The position numbers and the translations under genes were made by a program. Below, one piece after another: positions 1 to 8,616 of a stretch of DNA of 57,552 nucleotides. The notes beneath the pieces were generated by a model. It had not been told where the DNA came from and did not search any database. It saw nothing but the letters and a program-made list of their open reading frames with translations. The number at the start of each line of letters is the position of its first letter. Position 1 is the stretch's first letter. Source of the stretch: Granulicatella sp. WM01 (GTDB lineage: Bacteria; Bacillota; Bacilli; Lactobacillales; Aerococcaceae); contig NZ_SPPB01000005.1 of NCBI RefSeq assembly GCF_004570605.1, positions 1 through 57,552 of the forward strand. The letters run 5' to 3'.

Positions 1-255
1 CACACAAAAGCGTTGGTTATTGAAGCATTTAATGGGGATATTTTCTTGAATATAGCTGACAACATTTATGCCACACGTTGTTTGTTAACACATGAAGAGC
101 ATTCAGCGGTGTTTGATTTGGGTGAGAATATAAAAAAAGAAAGACGCCAATACGTTCCACCACAATCACATCCTTGGAAACTGGCATCTTTCAAACGCTA
201 TCTCAAGAGTATTGGAAAAACTCTTGAAGAGTATCAAGACAACAAGCTTGCTTGA
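1..255 (+). CDS. Transposase, C-terminal fragment (IS1202/ISNCY-like)
   Basis: The frame is open from the first base of the window and ends at TGA 253-255, giving the last 84 residues. The piece KALVIEAFNGDIFLNI, followed by a basic segment and PPQSHPWKLASFKRYL, resembles the C-terminal end of ISNCY/IS1202-group DDE transposases as I remember them, where a PPM/PPQ-x-HPW-x-x-SF motif closes the protein. The catalytic core is outside the window. The family call rests only on this tail. It lies directly before an IS-type terminal sequence, which supports the transposase assignment. Confidence 0.6.
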   Translation, partial: HTKALVIEAFNGDIFLNIADNIYATRCLLTHEEHSAVFDLGENIKKERRQYVPPQSHPWKLASFKRYLKSIGKTLEEYQDNKLA

Positions 256-282
256 TACTTTAATAGCATACATTATTTTGCC

Positions 283-323
283 CTATAAGTGCAATGATTT
301 TTTGAAAATCATTGCACTTATAG
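283..323. terminator. Perfect 19-bp hairpin after the transposase
   Basis: Arms 283-301 and 305-323 are exact reverse complements (CTATAAGTGCAATGATTTT) around a 3-nt loop. No long T run follows, so it may be a hairpin within the IS end that blocks incoming transcription rather than a classic terminator. Confidence 0.6.
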
Positions 324-410
324 TGGCCCACATTTTGGGACATTTTCATTTTCGATTGACATAAATCTGTTTTTTAACCGATATGATACAAATAAGTAGT
401 TAACGATAAA

Positions 411-455
411 AAAGGCTTTAAATTGGATAATTAGAACTCTCAATTAAAAGCCTTT
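411..455 (-). terminator. Rho-independent terminator of the ABC exporter pair
   Basis: Arms AAAGGCTTTAAATTG (411-425) and CAATTAAAAGCCTTT (441-455) pair with one mismatch. On the minus strand the stem is followed by a T run, just beyond the permease stop codon. Confidence 0.8.
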
Positions 456-491
456 AAAGTCAATTGTTTAAAATATTTGCGATACAATAGT

Positions 492-2069
492 TTAGAATAA
501 CATGGTATCTTGTTTACATTTTTCCGTATAGTCGTAAGATTTGATACCTAAATAGAGTACTATTCCAATTAAAAGAATAAAGAAGATTATGCTTATCACC
601 AAAGCAATTGGAATAGAAAATAGATGAATACACATAAACATAAAACTATGAGAAAGCAATACAATGACAAAGTTGATTAAAGTTTGAATGAATTTTCCAG
701 TAAAACGTTCAAGGGTTAGTGGTTGTAAAATGCGTGTACGGATTAAATCAAATAAATCCATACAAAAAATTAAGCTTGTCCATAAAATAAAATCTGCCAA
801 TAAAAGATGATGATTAAATAATAAACTTAGTGAAAACATAAAGAAACACCCTATAGTATAAAATATAACGTGATAAACATGAATGGCTAAAGGATAAATC
901 AATTTATAAATTGTTTTAATTGGCAATAATGCTAAATACGTGTCAGTAGTTAAAGGAGACTCGTTATTATTTATAGAAAATAGTCGAATGTACCCTGTAG
1001 CAATTAACATAGCAAATGCAAAAAATTGAGCATAAGAAGAATTGGACTGAATTGATTTGTTTACGGGAATCAATAATACAACCAAAATAATAACCCATTT
1101 CAGTAATGTTCCAAAACGGAGATACCAGTATTTTCCTGCACGTATCCATGCTATATCCAAAAGTACCTTTTCATTAGCATGTGTAATGTGTTTAGTTGTT
1201 CGCTGGAATTTTGGTTTGAGTTCAATCCCTTTATTTGAATACGCACGTTGATAAAGTGCCTCTATCTTTTGAACGGCTGCTAATTCTTCTTCATAGTAAT
1301 TATAAGATGATGATTTTGCCCAGTAATGAGAGGCAATTAAGCTGATAGTTAATAAACTAGCAAATAAAATGGCGTGTGCTAAATGACCACTTGCGAGTGT
1401 ACTCATTAATCCAACTACCCAGCCAATTAAGGGATAATAAAGTACAATAGAATTTGTCAACGTATTGATGATACCGATTTGTTGAATGGTTATAATAAGT
1501 AAAGCTATAAATCCTATAAATAATAATGGAATAGCATATTTAATAAGGCGAATCCATAATTGATGACTAGTCTTAATCACATAGTCTATATAACCCAAAA
1601 TATAAACAAGATATAAAGAGCTAAAATAAATCGGTAAAATAAGAAGAGGGTGAACTAGATAACTTAGCGATACTTGTGAATAAAACGGAATATAAATTAA
1701 TGGTAATCCGACTAGTGAAACTAGTGAAAGAACACTTTTTAAGCTCATAAACACATAGAATTGAAAGGGTGTGATTGGAGCAGGCATTAAAAATGAGGCA
1801 TCAGATGCCCTAGCACCTGTCATATTCGATTTATATATACTAATCAGAGATAATCCAACGACAAAACTCAACATAAACAAAGGCATCTTTATGATGTCAA
1901 GCAATAGTCCAGAATGGAATTGATGACGTTCGATTGTAAAACTAAAGTATACTGTGATAATGAGTCCAATGAGCGAAAATAGCAATCCAGGTAATATTTT
2001 AAAGGCGTATTTTGGAAAGCGCAGAGCATTCTTAAATGTGAATAAAAGATAGCGACTATATAGTTTCAT
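492..2069 (-). CDS. ABC exporter permease (about 525 aa, multi-spanning)
   Basis: A highly hydrophobic protein with roughly ten predicted membrane spans, starting MKLYSRYLLFTFKNAL. I place the start at ATG 2067-2069 because AAAGGAG (2079-2085) sits 9 nt upstream; an ATG two codons earlier is also possible. The start overlaps the end of the ATPase gene by 14 nt, so the two form a translationally coupled two-gene exporter. The pairing with an EcsA-like ATPase suggests an ABC-2/EcsB-type permease, but at 525 aa it is longer than EcsB (about 400 aa) and may belong to the larger putative ABC-exporter permease family. The substrate cannot be read from sequence. A terminator follows at 411-455. Confidence 0.75.
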   Translation of the reverse strand: MKLYSRYLLFTFKNALRFPKYAFKILPGLLFSLIGLIITVYFSFTIERHQFHSGLLLDIIKMPLFMLSFVVGLSLISIYKSNMTGARASDASFLMPAPITPFQFYVFMSLKSVLSLVSLVGLPLIYIPFYSQVSLSYLVHPLLILPIYFSSLYLVYILGYIDYVIKTSHQLWIRLIKYAIPLLFIGFIALLIITIQQIGIINTLTNSIVLYYPLIGWVVGLMSTLASGHLAHAILFASLLTISLIASHYWAKSSSYNYYEEELAAVQKIEALYQRAYSNKGIELKPKFQRTTKHITHANEKVLLDIAWIRAGKYWYLRFGTLLKWVIILVVLLIPVNKSIQSNSSYAQFFAFAMLIATGYIRLFSINNNESPLTTDTYLALLPIKTIYKLIYPLAIHVYHVIFYTIGCFFMFSLSLLFNHHLLLADFILWTSLIFCMDLFDLIRTRILQPLTLERFTGKFIQTLINFVIVLLSHSFMFMCIHLFSIPIALVISIIFFILLIGIVLYLGIKSYDYTEKCKQDTMLF

Positions 2070-2787
2070 CTTCATCAACTCCTTTGCTATCGGAACAGCT
2101 ATTATGATGTGAGAAATAAATATCTTCAAGAGACTGATGAGATTGTTCAAATTCATCTTTAGTACTTGTATAGACAAGTTTACCTTGATTTAAGATTAAC
2201 ACTTGATCCCAAATATTTGTGATACTGTCAATTAAATGTGTACTGACTAAAATAGCACATGTTTCCTTTAATGTAAGGAAGATATTTTTTAATTCTCGAA
2301 TAGCATCTGGATCTAATCCAATCATAGGTTCGTCAACAATTAATACGCGTGGATTTAAAATTAATGCACAAATAATACTTACTTTTTGACGCATACCTTT
2401 TGATAGAGAGCCACATAAATCGTCTTTTTTTGTATGCAACTGGAAAAGTGTTAAGTAATGTTCAGCATCTTGTTCAAAGTTAGTAATCCCATAAGCGTAA
2501 GCAATAAACTGAAAATGTTGCCATACTGTTAATTCGTTATATAGTTCAGGAACTTCAGGAACATAGGCAATTTGGCGTTTCACATCTAGATCATGAATGG
2601 GCTTTCCATCTAGTGTAATATCTCCCTCATAACGAAGAAAGCCTACGATACATTTAATGATAGTTGATTTTCCAGAACCGTTTGGTCCTAATAATACGCT
2701 CAATTGTTTGTCAGCTAATGTGAATGATAAATCATTATTGACTAGATTTTTACCGTAACGTTTAGATACCTGAGAAACATTTAACAT
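2056..2787 (-). CDS. ABC transporter ATP-binding protein (EcsA-like)
   Basis: A 243-aa nucleotide-binding subunit. Walker A GPNGSGKST, a Q-loop region with AYVPEVPELY, signature LSKGMRQK and Walker B VLIVDEPMIGLD are all present in order, followed by the H-loop in VSTHLID. I start it at ATG 2785-2787 (MLNVSQVSKRYGK) because AAAGGAG lies 8 nt upstream; a longer reading from 2820 lacks a ribosome site. It powers the permease encoded directly downstream. The VPEVPELYNELTV stretch after the P-loop is typical of ABC-2/Ecs-type exporters. Substrate and regulation are unknown. Confidence 0.9.
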   Translation of the reverse strand: MLNVSQVSKRYGKNLVNNDLSFTLADKQLSVLLGPNGSGKSTIIKCIVGFLRYEGDITLDGKPIHDLDVKRQIAYVPEVPELYNELTVWQHFQFIAYAYGITNFEQDAEHYLTLFQLHTKKDDLCGSLSKGMRQKVSIICALILNPRVLIVDEPMIGLDPDAIRELKNIFLTLKETCAILVSTHLIDSITNIWDQVLILNQGKLVYTSTKDEFEQSHQSLEDIYFSHHNSCSDSKGVDEDETI

Positions 2788-3022
2788 AAAATTCACTCCT
2801 TTTATGTGATAAGTACACACATATATAAAATATTATATTAAGTATAAACTAAGCAAAATGTGAAAGCAAGGAAAAAGTGATACAGTCAATTGTTCTAAGT
2901 GAGGTAATTAGTTGTCATGAAAAAAGTTTTTTTACAGACTATTCGTTTTAATGTTTAATCGTTTTGCTTTCGTATTGTGTGTCAGGCTACTAGGGGTATG
3001 AAACATAACTTAAAAACTAGAG

Positions 3023-3051
3023 TTGACAAAAAAGAAAATATCACGTATAAT
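3023..3051 (+). promoter_or_regulatory. Sigma-A promoter of clpB
   Basis: Perfect -35 TTGACA (3023-3028), 17-bp spacer and perfect -10 TATAAT (3046-3051). The last base of the -10 is the first base of the CIRCE operator, so repressor binding would cover the promoter start region. Confidence 0.9.
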
Positions 3052-3100
3052 TAGCACTGTAGTAGTTAAAGTGCTAGCAGCTGTTGGTATAAAGTGCTAA
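3051..3100 (+). promoter_or_regulatory. CIRCE operator (HrcA site) with an extra overlapping half-site
   Basis: TTAGCACTG (3051-3059), 9 nt, AAGTGCTAG (3069-3077) is a clear CIRCE, 9-N9-9, with one or two changes from TTAGCACTC-N9-GAGTGCTAA. A further half-site AAGTGCTAA (3092-3100) lies 9 nt beyond CTAGCAGCT (3074-3082), which would be a degenerate second CIRCE overlapping the first. No CtsR heptad repeat is visible. Confidence 0.85.
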
Positions 3101-3118
3101 AAAAGGTTAGGTGATTGA

Positions 3119-5704
3119 ATGAGTATTGAAAAAATGACAACAATGATGCAAGACTCTTTAGCACAGGCACAGCAAATTGCCATTGTGCGTAAACATCAAG
3201 AAATTGACATTGTCCATTTGTGGAAAGCATTTTTGACACAAGGACATTTTGTTAGACAATTATATGAAGAATTAGGATTAAATAGTCAGGCGTGTCAACA
3301 GTTCTTAGATACAGAACTAGATAAAGTTTCTGTTGTAGAGGGAAATACAGTACAGTATGGAAAAAATATTGGACAAGCACTATTTCAATTATTTGCACAC
3401 GCTGAACATATACGAGAAAAATTTGAAGATGACTATATAGCAACAGAAGTGGTTGTATTGGCGTTATATGAGATGACACATCATGTTGTTAAAACATATA
3501 TAGAAAAATATGTGACAAAAAAAGCAATGGAAGAAAGAATCAAACAGATGAGAGGAGGAAGTCGTGTGGTATCACAAAATCAAGAAATGCAATATGAGGC
3601 ATTAAAAAAATATGGAGTAGATTTAATTGAAGCAGTTCGGAGTGGAAAACAAGATCCAGTCATTGGTAGAGATGAAGAAATTCGTGATGTTATTCGGATT
3701 TTATCACGCAAAACGAAAAATAATCCGGTACTAATTGGAGAACCAGGAGTTGGGAAAACGGCAATTGTAGAAGGGTTAGCTCAACGTATTGTGAAACGTG
3801 ATGTTCCTGAGAATTTACGAGATAAAGTGATTATTTCTTTGGATATGGGATCACTCATTGCTGGAGCCAAATATCGTGGAGAATTTGAGGAACGTTTAAA
3901 AGCTGTTTTAAAAGAAGTTAAAGAGAGTAATGGGCGTATTATTTTATTTATTGATGAAATACATACAATTGTAGGTGCAGGTAAAACAGAGGGAAGCATG
4001 GATGCTGGAAACTTGCTGAAACCTATGTTAGCAAGAGGAGAACTCCATTGTATTGGTGCAACAACACTAGACGAATACAGAGAAAATGTTGAAAAAGATA
4101 AAGCGTTAGAAAGACGTTTTCAAAAAGTTCTTGTTCAAGAGCCAACACTTGAAGATGCCATTAGCATCTTAAGAGGATTAAAAGAACGTTTTGAAATTCA
4201 TCACGGTGTAAACATTCATGATAATGCACTGGTAGCAGCAGCTGTACTATCTAATCGTTATATTACGGATCGCTTTTTACCGGATAAAGCGATTGACTTG
4301 GTAGATGAAGCCTGTGCCACAATTCGAGTTGAATTGAATTCTATGCCAACAGAATTAGACCAAGCTATTCGCCGTTTAATGCAGTTAGAAATTGAAGAGG
4401 CAGCATTGAAACAAGAAAAAGATGAGGCAAGTAAAAAACGTTTAGCAGACTTAAAAGAAGAATTGGCATCATTACGTGAAACAACACATGCTTTAAAATT
4501 ACGCTGGGAAACAGAAAAAGAAGATGTGAATCAACTTAGTGTAAAACGTCAAGAATTAGAACAAGCTCGTCACGAATTGGAACGTGCTGAGGCAGAATAT
4601 AATTTAGAAAAAGCGGCCATGTTAAGACATGGTAAAATTCCAAGTCTAGAGCAAGAGTTAAAAGAACTTGAAACAAAACAAGCTGAACAAACACATGGAC
4701 GCTTGACACAAGAGGCAGTCACACAAGAACAAATTGCTGAAGTTGTCGCACGTTTAACAGGCATTCCAGTAACACGATTAGTGTCTGGTGAACGTGAAAA
4801 ACTATTGCATTTAGATGAAACATTGCATCAACGTGTGATTGGTCAAGATGAAGCTGTTCAGCGTGTTGCTGATGCAGTGTTAAGAAGTCGAGCAGGCTTG
4901 CAAGACCCTAATCGTCCTATTGGTAGTTTTCTATTTTTAGGGCCAACAGGCGTAGGAAAAACGGAATTAGCTAAGGCTTTGGCAGAACAATTATTTGATA
5001 GCCAAACTCACATGGTCAGAATTGATATGAGTGAATATATGGAAAAACATACCGTGTCACGTCTAGTTGGTGCCCCTCCGGGATATGTTGGTTATGAACA
5101 AGGTGGGCAGTTAACAGAGGCGGTACGTCGCAGCCCGTATACGATTGTCTTATTAGATGAGATTGAAAAAGCTCATCCTGATGTTTTTAATATTTTGTTG
5201 CAAGTATTAGATGATGGGCGACTAACAGATTCTAAAGGACGAACAGTTGACTTTAAAAATACTGTCCTCATTATGACAAGTAATATTGGTTCGCATCTTC
5301 TACTAGAAGGTGTAGACAGTCAAGGAAATATTTCTGAGGACACGCAAAATGAGGTCATGAACTTGTTAAAAGTTCATTTTAAACCTGAATTTTTAAATCG
5401 TATAGATGATACTGTTCTCTTTACTCCATTGCATCAAGGGGTTGTTAAAGAAATTGTCACCAAATTAATCAATGAGTTAAAAGAGAGATTAATGCAACAA
5501 GATATTGATTTAGATGTAGATAGTTCTGTTGTTACTTGGATTGCAGAGCATGCGTATAATCCTATGTATGGTGCTAGACCATTGAAACGCTTTATTACAA
5601 AGGAAATTGAAACACCTTTAGCTAGAGAAGTGATTCGTGGTAGCATAAGTAGCGGACAAGCTATTCAAGCCATTTTAAAAGACGGGCAAGTGATTTTTGG
5701 ATAA
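3119..5704 (+). CDS. clpB: ATP-dependent disaggregase ClpB (861 aa)
   Basis: A full-length Hsp100 chaperone that, with DnaK, pulls polypeptides out of aggregates in the cytosol. The N-domain (about 1-145) is followed by the first AAA+ module with Walker [10 protein letters not shown] near residue 206 and Walker [10 protein letters not shown] long coiled-coil middle domain (about 395-520, with the ClpB-typical GKIPSLE stretch) separates it from the second AAA+ module, with Walker [10 protein letters not shown] near 608, [13 protein letters not shown], and the closing [10 protein letters not shown]. The M-domain and the lack of a ClpP-binding loop separate it from ClpC and ClpE. It is monocistronic and driven by a perfect sigma-A promoter overlapped by CIRCE, so HrcA control is expected. 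Confidence 0.96.
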   Translation: MSIEKMTTMMQDSLAQAQQIAIVRKHQEIDIVHLWKAFLTQGHFVRQLYEELGLNSQACQQFLDTELDKVSVVEGNTVQYGKNIGQALFQLFAHAEHIREKFEDDYIATEVVVLALYEMTHHVVKTYIEKYVTKKAMEERIKQMRGGSRVVSQNQEMQYEALKKYGVDLIEAVRSGKQDPVIGRDEEIRDVIRILSRKTKNNPVLIGEPGVGKTAIVEGLAQRIVKRDVPENLRDKVIISLDMGSLIAGAKYRGEFEERLKAVLKEVKESNGRIILFIDEIHTIVGAGKTEGSMDAGNLLKPMLARGELHCIGATTLDEYRENVEKDKALERRFQKVLVQEPTLEDAISILRGLKERFEIHHGVNIHDNALVAAAVLSNRYITDRFLPDKAIDLVDEACATIRVELNSMPTELDQAIRRLMQLEIEEAALKQEKDEASKKRLADLKEELASLRETTHALKLRWETEKEDVNQLSVKRQELEQARHELERAEAEYNLEKAAMLRHGKIPSLEQELKELETKQAEQTHGRLTQEAVTQEQIAEVVARLTGIPVTRLVSGEREKLLHLDETLHQRVIGQDEAVQRVADAVLRSRAGLQDPNRPIGSFLFLGPTGVGKTELAKALAEQLFDSQTHMVRIDMSEYMEKHTVSRLVGAPPGYVGYEQGGQLTEAVRRSPYTIVLLDEIEKAHPDVFNILLQVLDDGRLTDSKGRTVDFKNTVLIMTSNIGSHLLLEGVDSQGNISEDTQNEVMNLLKVHFKPEFLNRIDDTVLFTPLHQGVVKEIVTKLINELKERLMQQDIDLDVDSSVVTWIAEHAYNPMYGARPLKRFITKEIETPLAREVIRGSISSGQAIQAILKDGQVIFG

Positions 5705-5757
5705 TTACAAGAAAAATGATGTTGAGAAAAATCGGTAAATATAAAAGCTAAAATAGT

Positions 5758-5838
5758 GGTTCTATAATAAATAGGGCTGATGGCGAAAGTCCATTAACCC
5801 TATTTTTAGGTATTAAAATCAGGTTCTATGTCAAATAG
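5758..5838. repeat. IS-end-like palindromic repeat, copy 1
   Basis: GGTTCTATAATAAATAGGG starts at 5758, and AAATAGGG (5769-5776) pairs with CCCTATTT (5798-5805) through a partly paired stem. GGTTCTATGTCAAATAG follows at 5822-5838. The same two end sequences occur in opposite orientation around 17351-17409. This looks like decayed ISL3-type or MITE ends. The inner stem with its T run could also terminate clpB transcription. Confidence 0.65.
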
Positions 5839-5867
5839 TATACTTGACTAGTTGTCAACTGGTTATA

Positions 5868-6029
5868 AAAACAGCGTGAAATGACATATCGTTTCACGCT
5901 GTTTTTGTGTACGACGAGCATTGTCGTACGAAAAATCAATCCTCGCAAAACGAGGACTGGTTTCTTGCTTAGATTATTATTTTGATGACATGCGTGAAAG
6001 GTTGATTGAATTGCCGTGTGCTAAACGGC
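5868..6029. other. Cluster of four short hairpins between clpB and the toxin array
   Basis: In 160 nt there are four separate inverted repeats: AAAACAGCGTGAAA (5868-5881) with its complement (5892-5905, then T), GTACGAC (5909-5915/5923-5929), TCCTCG (5940-5945/5951-5956) and GCCGT (6013-6017/6025-6029). The first is a good terminator. The rest could be a structured RNA or leftover repeats. No gene is visible from 5705 to 6195. Confidence 0.5.
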
Positions 6030-6195
6030 ATGCACGCTGATGTGAGAGGTGCTAGACATTATCCCTACTCGATTAACTTAGTAAGCATGTTAAACAAAAG
6101 TGTACAATAAATCGTGGTAGTAAATAAAAAGAGTTCACTAAAACGATTGCTTTTATATTATTAAATGAAACACAGTTGTTTTTTACCAATATAAG

Positions 6196-6492
6196 TTGAT
6201 GAACATCTGGAAAATAAATCAGCCGTTAAAAGTGGAAAAACAGAATCAATGCATTGTACTACTTATAGACGTAGAAGATAATTTATCTAATGGCATGCAA
6301 GCCATGGCAGTTGCACCTGTGATTGATGGGCAAGTAGATATATCACAAATAGTTATTGCCTATGCCGGAACGAATATATGGGACGGTGGCAATGATTTTG
6401 ACACAGATCTACAAAGTATTGGATTAGGAAACAACTTAGTAATGCTAAAAAGTTCCATTGATTACAAGTCTATTTTAGCAGTATTATGTTGA
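6196..6492 (+). pseudogene. Headless toxin fragment, first of the array
   Basis: From about codon 24 the frame matches the conserved toxin block (IDVEDNLSNGMQAMAVAP ... GTNIWDGGNDFDTDLQSIGLGN) and then ends with the KSSIDYKSILAVLC tail shared by the other fragments. The first ~23 residues have no counterpart in the other copies, there is no ribosome site at 6196, and no lipoprotein gene precedes it. I read it as the 3' remainder of a lost cassette. Confidence 0.75.
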
Positions 6493-6510
6493 TGGAATAG
6501 GCTTTTTTTT
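6466..6510 (+). terminator. Terminator closing the first toxin fragment
   Basis: AAGTCTATT pairs with AATAGGCTT (one G-T pair) and eight T's follow. The hairpin's left arm is the coding sequence for the fragment's last residues. Confidence 0.75.
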
Positions 6511-6518
6511 AATTGGAG

Positions 6519-6529
6519 TATGATATAAT
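6519..6529 (+). promoter_or_regulatory. Extended -10 promoter of lipoprotein A
   Basis: TATGATATAAT matches the extended -10 consensus (TRTGnTATAAT) exactly; no good -35 is visible. The sequence from here to the lipoprotein start is nearly the same in all four units. Confidence 0.7.
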
Positions 6530-6577
6530 AAAGTTGTGATGATTATTTTTATTAAAAGATAACTTAGGAGAATGCGT

Positions 6578-6952
6578 ATGAAAAAGATACTGGCATTATT
6601 AGCTATTGTAGTTTTATTTATAGGAGGATGTCACATGATGAATAAGAAAGAAACGTTAACAAAAGAACAACAGGATAGTATAGCTCAATATGTAACAAAT
6701 AATTATGAGAATATAAAAAAAATAGAATTCATAGAAGCGACAAAAAATAATAAGACGGGTTTTAATCGGATGGTTGCAGTGGTAAACGATAATATTTGGA
6801 TTTCTATTCAAATAAATAGTAAAACCGAGGAAATATCATTAAATCACTTAGCATCCAAAAATAGTGGTTTATTTTTGAAAAATAAAGAGAGTCAATCAAA
6901 AAATGAATCTATACAAGATATTTTAATAATATATTTAGGAGAGTCTAAATGA
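6578..6952 (+). CDS. TilA-like immunity lipoprotein A (124 aa)
   Basis: A small lipoprotein with signal peptide MKKILALLAIVVLFIGGC and the lipidated cysteine at position 18, then MNKKETLTKEQQD and a ~100-residue globular part. I start at ATG 6578, 7 nt after AGGAG; an ATG 6 nt earlier is too close to that site. Small alpha/beta lipoproteins next to a TslA-type lipase toxin are immunity proteins on the outer face of the membrane in S. aureus (TilA). The mature part here is the most divergent of the four copies (ENIKKIEFIEATKNNKTGFN). Its stop overlaps the start of the toxin fragment (ATGA), so the two are coupled. The immunity role is inferred from context. Confidence 0.75.
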   Translation: MKKILALLAIVVLFIGGCHMMNKKETLTKEQQDSIAQYVTNNYENIKKIEFIEATKNNKTGFNRMVAVVNDNIWISIQINSKTEEISLNHLASKNSGLFLKNKESQSKNESIQDILIIYLGESK

Positions 6953-7299
6953 TGGTTACAGAAAAAGAATATGTAGGAATTGCCGAAGATGTTTACTCTG
7001 TAGATTCGAAAAAAACAAGTTCGCCATATCAAAAAGGTGACAGAGTTGCGGGTGATAAATTTGAAATTATTGAAAAAGTCGAAGATAACTTAGAAAACGG
7101 TATGCAAGCCATGGCAGTTGCACCTGTGATTGATGGACAAGTAGATACATCACAAATAGTTATTGCCTATGCTGGAACGAATATATGGGACGGTGGTAGA
7201 GATGCTGACACAGATATACAAAGCATTGGATTAGGAAACACTACAGTAATGCTAAAAAGTTCCATTGATTACAAGTCTATTTTAGCAGGATTATGTTGA
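6949..7299 (+). CDS. Truncated toxin N-terminus, cassette A (116 aa)
   Basis: Corresponds to residues 1 to about 110 of the full-length toxin. Its first ~45 residues (MMVTEKEYVGIAEDVYSVDSKK) differ from the others, then KVEDNLENGMQAMAVAP through SIGLGN is almost identical. It ends with VMLKSSIDYKSILAGLC and a stop inside a terminator hairpin, before the catalytic GHSLG of the toxin, so it cannot be an active lipase. The ribosome site AGGAG at 6938-6942 fits ATG 6949 or 6952. It may be a remnant, a donor for recombination with the intact toxin, or a small protein with its own role. Confidence 0.7.
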   Translation: MMVTEKEYVGIAEDVYSVDSKKTSSPYQKGDRVAGDKFEIIEKVEDNLENGMQAMAVAPVIDGQVDTSQIVIAYAGTNIWDGGRDADTDIQSIGLGNTTVMLKSSIDYKSILAGLC

Positions 7300-7316
7300 T
7301 GGAATAGGCTTTTTTT
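7273..7316 (+). terminator. Terminator closing cassette A
   Basis: Same hairpin as at 6466-6510 (AAGTCTATT / AATAGGCTT followed by T's), overlapping the end of the toxin fragment. Confidence 0.75.
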
Positions 7317-7324
7317 AATTGGAG

Positions 7325-7335
7325 TATGGTATAAT
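7325..7335 (+). promoter_or_regulatory. Extended -10 promoter of lipoprotein B
   Basis: TATGGTATAAT, an exact extended -10, in the same position relative to the gene as in the other cassettes. Confidence 0.7.
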
Positions 7336-7383
7336 AAAGTTGTGATGATTGTTTTTATTAAAAGATAACTTAGGAGAATGCGT

Positions 7384-7770
7384 ATGAAAAAGATAGTGGC
7401 ATTATTAGCTATTGTAGCTTTATTTATAGGAGGTTGTAATATGATGAATAAGAAAGAAACGTTAACAAAAGAACAACAGGATAATGTAGTTAAATGGATA
7501 TCTAGAGGGTATGATGTAAATGTTGTTGAATTTCTACAGTTATCAAAAAATAACAGTACAGGTATTTATTTACTTTCCATTCGTCTTAATGAAGACACGA
7601 CGTTAGAAACAACAATTCCAACAGATAGTCTTTCTGAATTTAACAATATGTATGGAACAGTGGGACTAAATCCCCGAGGAAAATTTCAATATTTGGAGCG
7701 TTCGGAATGGTTCTTAAAAGATAGTGATGTCAATATATCAAAAATAGTAGTGCATTATTTGGAGAATTGA
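7384..7770 (+). CDS. TilA-like immunity lipoprotein B (128 aa)
   Basis: Signal peptide and lipobox (ALFIGGC, Cys18) are nearly identical to copy A, as is NMMNKKETLTKEQQD. The mature domain (YDVNVVEFLQLSKNNSTGIYLLSIRLNED) is related but clearly different, with the shared pattern of a central NxTGxYxL strand. The start at 7384 is set by AGGAG 7 nt upstream. Expected at the outer face of the cytoplasmic membrane, protecting against the lipase domain of a matching toxin; the specificity is inferred, not seen. Confidence 0.75.
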   Translation: MKKIVALLAIVALFIGGCNMMNKKETLTKEQQDNVVKWISRGYDVNVVEFLQLSKNNSTGIYLLSIRLNEDTTLETTIPTDSLSEFNNMYGTVGLNPRGKFQYLERSEWFLKDSDVNISKIVVHYLEN

Positions 7771-7772
7771 CG

Positions 7773-8147
7773 ATGATTAGTGATAAACATAATAAGTGGT
7801 TAGCAGAGCAAGTATATTGGGTAGAACAGAATAGAAATGATGTAAAGTATCATCCTAAAAAGGGAGAAATTTATGATTTTGATCCCAAAACCCCTACTCT
7901 TGGACAATTTCATGTTATAGACGTAGAAGATAATTTATCTAACGGTATGCAAGCCATGGCAGTTGCACCTGTGATTGATGGACAAGTAGATACATCACAA
8001 ATAGTTATTGCTTATGCTGGAACGAATATATGGGACGGTGGCAATGATTTTGACACAGATATACAAAGCATTGGATTAGGAAACACCTCAGTAATGCTAA
8101 AAAGTTCCATTGATTACAAGCCTATTTTAGCAACATTATGTTGTTAG
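7773..8147 (+). CDS. Truncated toxin N-terminus, cassette B (124 aa)
   Basis: Starts MISDKHNKWLAEQVYWVEQNR at ATG 7773, 8 nt after GGAG and 2 nt beyond the lipoprotein stop; an in-frame TTG at 7767 is less likely. It has the layout of the full toxin head (YHPKKGEIYDFDPKTPTLGQFHVIDVEDNL), then the conserved block and the tail KSSIDYKPILATLCC. It ends before the catalytic serine region. Of the truncated copies this N-terminus is the closest in layout to that of the intact toxin. Confidence 0.7.
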   Translation: MISDKHNKWLAEQVYWVEQNRNDVKYHPKKGEIYDFDPKTPTLGQFHVIDVEDNLSNGMQAMAVAPVIDGQVDTSQIVIAYAGTNIWDGGNDFDTDIQSIGLGNTSVMLKSSIDYKPILATLCC

Positions 8148-8162
8148 AATAGGCTTTTTTTT
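8118..8162 (+). terminator. Terminator closing cassette B
   Basis: AAGCCTATT pairs perfectly with AATAGGCTT and is followed by a run of T's. It overlaps the last codons and stop of the toxin fragment. Confidence 0.8.
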
Positions 8163-8169
8163 ATTTGAG

Positions 8170-8180
8170 TATGGTATAAT
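8170..8180 (+). promoter_or_regulatory. Extended -10 promoter of lipoprotein C
   Basis: TATGGTATAAT, the same element as in cassettes A and B. Confidence 0.7.
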
Positions 8181-8228
8181 AAAGTTGTGATTATTGTTTT
8201 TATTAAAAGATGACTTAGGAGAATGTGG

Positions 8229-8606
8229 ATGAAAAAGATACTGGCATTATTAGCTATTGTAGTTTTATTTATAGGAGGTTGTAATATGATGAATAAGAAA
8301 GAAACGTTAACGAAGGAACAACAGGATAATGTAGTAAAAAATATAGCTAAAAACTATGATATAAAAAGTGTAGATTTTATATCTTTTTCAAAGGATAAAA
8401 ATACGGGTACGTACCATTTGTTGTTTCGAATAAATGATAACTCTGTGCAAACGGGATTATCTGCAAATAAAATTGAAGAATATGGTACCAGTATGGATAT
8501 TGGATTAAGCCCTGTGGAAGATTTTGAATATTTAAAGAGGAGAAATCCTGTTGACTATGGAAATATAGATGTATCAAAAATTGGAATTAAATATTTAAAA
8601 AATTGA
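8229..8606 (+). CDS. TilA-like immunity lipoprotein C (125 aa)
   Basis: MKKILALLAIVVLFIGGC signal with lipidated Cys18, then MNKKETLTKEQQDNVVK. The mature part (YDIKSVDFISFSKDKNTGTY) is most similar to copy D. The ATG at 8229 is chosen over an ATG 6 nt upstream because of the AGGAG spacing. It is followed 10 nt later by a frameshifted toxin fragment, so this immunity gene survives without an intact partner. Orphan immunity genes of this kind commonly defend against toxins of sister strains; that is inference here. Confidence 0.75.
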   Translation: MKKILALLAIVVLFIGGCNMMNKKETLTKEQQDNVVKNIAKNYDIKSVDFISFSKDKNTGTYHLLFRINDNSVQTGLSANKIEEYGTSMDIGLSPVEDFEYLKRRNPVDYGNIDVSKIGIKYLKN

Positions 8607-8616
8607 GGAAATAAAG

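Larger units (their letters stand above)
1..361 (+). mobile_element. Right end of an insertion sequence, cut by the window start
   Basis: The window opens inside a transposase reading frame (ends at 255). Beyond it lies a hairpin and then a stretch ending at about 361 which, read from the outside inwards, begins TGTCAATCGAAAATGAAAAT. TGTCA-type ends with GAAAATG sub-repeats fit the terminal inverted repeat of an IS. The other end is outside the window, so the repeat cannot be matched and the exact border is inferred. Confidence 0.6.

Noticed and set aside
3252-3479. Minus-strand frames inside clpB, purL, sdaAA and other genes
   Set aside because: They are antisense shadows of strongly conserved proteins, without ribosome sites or recognisable content.
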